DNA of 5,310 nt from Pseudomonadota bacterium (lineage in GTDB: Bacteria; Pseudomonadota; Gammaproteobacteria; UBA1113): assembly GCA_021782065.1 (NCBI GenBank), contig JAJXVQ010000079.1, positions 1 to 5,310 of the forward strand. Reading direction: 5' to 3'. Shown in pieces: positions 5,242 to 5,310 of this stretch (its first letter is position 1; every line of letters begins with the position of its first letter). Made by a program: the position numbers and the translations under genes. The notes under the pieces are model-generated. The model made no database searches, was not told the DNA's origin, and worked only from the letters and a program-made list of their open reading frames with translations.

Positions 5242-5310
5242 ATGAGGCCTACAAGCCGAAAGAATGTCAAGGTTGCGCGAAGCGCACCCGAAGGGCTTGA
5301 CCTTGATATT
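5242..5310 (+). CDS. Possible transposase N-terminus (partial, uncertain)
   Basis: ATG 5242 opens a frame of 23 codons to the window edge, starting MRPTSRKNVKVARSAPEGL and continuing DLDI. AGG lies four bases upstream and GGAG 13 bases upstream, so the ribosome site is mediocre. Some IS256-family transposases have a basic N-terminus followed by a PEGL-type motif, which is the only reason for the suggestion. Against it, the same DNA folds into a strong hairpin cluster, which fits non-coding sequence better. Confidence 0.2.
   Translation, partial: MRPTSRKNVKVARSAPEGLDLDI
5263..5310. repeat. Hairpin cluster with two GAA triloops inside outer arms
   Basis: The outer arms AATGTCAAGG (5263-5272) and CCTTGATATT (5301-5310) pair at nine of ten positions, with one G-T. 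Inside are TGCGC-GAA-GCGCA (5274-5286) and CCC-GAA-GGG (5287-5295). The first contains GCGAAGC, a sequence known to form an exceptionally stable DNA mini-hairpin. The upstream bases CCGAAAG (5256-5262) suggest that the outer stem continues beyond the window. The function is unknown. Confidence 0.55.

Larger units (their letters stand above)
5185..5310 (+). mobile_element. Probable left end of a third IS (IS256-like), cut by window edge
   Basis: At 5185 the IS982-like coding similarity ends and a sequence starting GGTAGTGTTCACGTAACTG, followed by TGTCAAA, begins. IS256-family ends commonly carry a TAATTGTGTAAA-like core, which TAACTGTGTCAAA resembles. An ATG with a frame open to the edge follows 57 bases in. 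The rest of the element lies outside the window, so the family is tentative and an unrelated repeat remains possible. Confidence 0.4.

Noticed and set aside
5193..5309. Minus-strand frame of about 38 codons, open from the window edge to TGA at 5195-5193
   Set aside because: No start codon is visible, it crosses the terminal hairpin cluster and IS end, and its composition is explained by the palindromes. It cannot be excluded without more sequence.
1..5310. CRISPR array, integrase/attachment site, toxin-antitoxin or defence system
   Set aside because: No regularly spaced direct repeats, no integrase, no tRNA target and no defence-type protein domains were seen in any frame.

Overview
This window looks like chromosomal DNA of a gammaproteobacterium: a conserved housekeeping block lies on the left and a pile-up of broken insertion sequences on the right. 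The cmk-rpsA gene order, a YdgA/DUF945-type envelope protein and several IS families in one place would suit a host-associated lineage such as the Legionellales/Coxiellaceae. That placement is inference only; no taxonomic marker beyond protein resemblance was available.

Left block (1-2650, minus strand). cmk (cytidylate kinase) is followed by rpsA (30S ribosomal protein S1), which runs off the left edge with all six S1 domains inside the window. The 318-base spacer between them holds no gene. It is unusually rich in palindromes: a long imperfect hairpin just after cmk, a second hairpin, a perfect GATATT/AATATC palindrome and a hairpin near the rpsA start. rpsA has only a weak ribosome binding site. 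The spacer therefore probably acts as an mRNA-structured leader that could serve S1 self-control.

Middle block (2651-4360). A 92-base divergent promoter region separates cmk from a plus-strand gene for a 493-residue DUF945/YdgA-family protein, predicted to be anchored in the inner membrane and exposed to the periplasm. After its stop codon comes a non-genic stretch. It carries what looks like a dispersed repeat with a peptide-like open frame on the minus strand, then an AT-rich promoter/operator-like patch.

Right block (4361-5310). A gene with the best Shine-Dalgarno sequence in the window starts at 4401 but is cut after about 11 codons by the left end of an IS3-family element. That IS has an intact orfA, a slippery heptamer that would make the OrfAB fusion, and an orfB broken before its catalytic domain. 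The break coincides with the 3' end of an IS982-like element on the minus strand, only about 35 codons of which remain. That fragment is in turn cut by the left end of a third element, with IS256-like terminal sequence. The last 48 bases form a dense hairpin cluster built on GAA triloops, which continues past the window edge. The most distinctive observations are the nested IS junctions, the interrupted gene with its strong RBS, the structured rpsA leader, and the terminal hairpin cluster.
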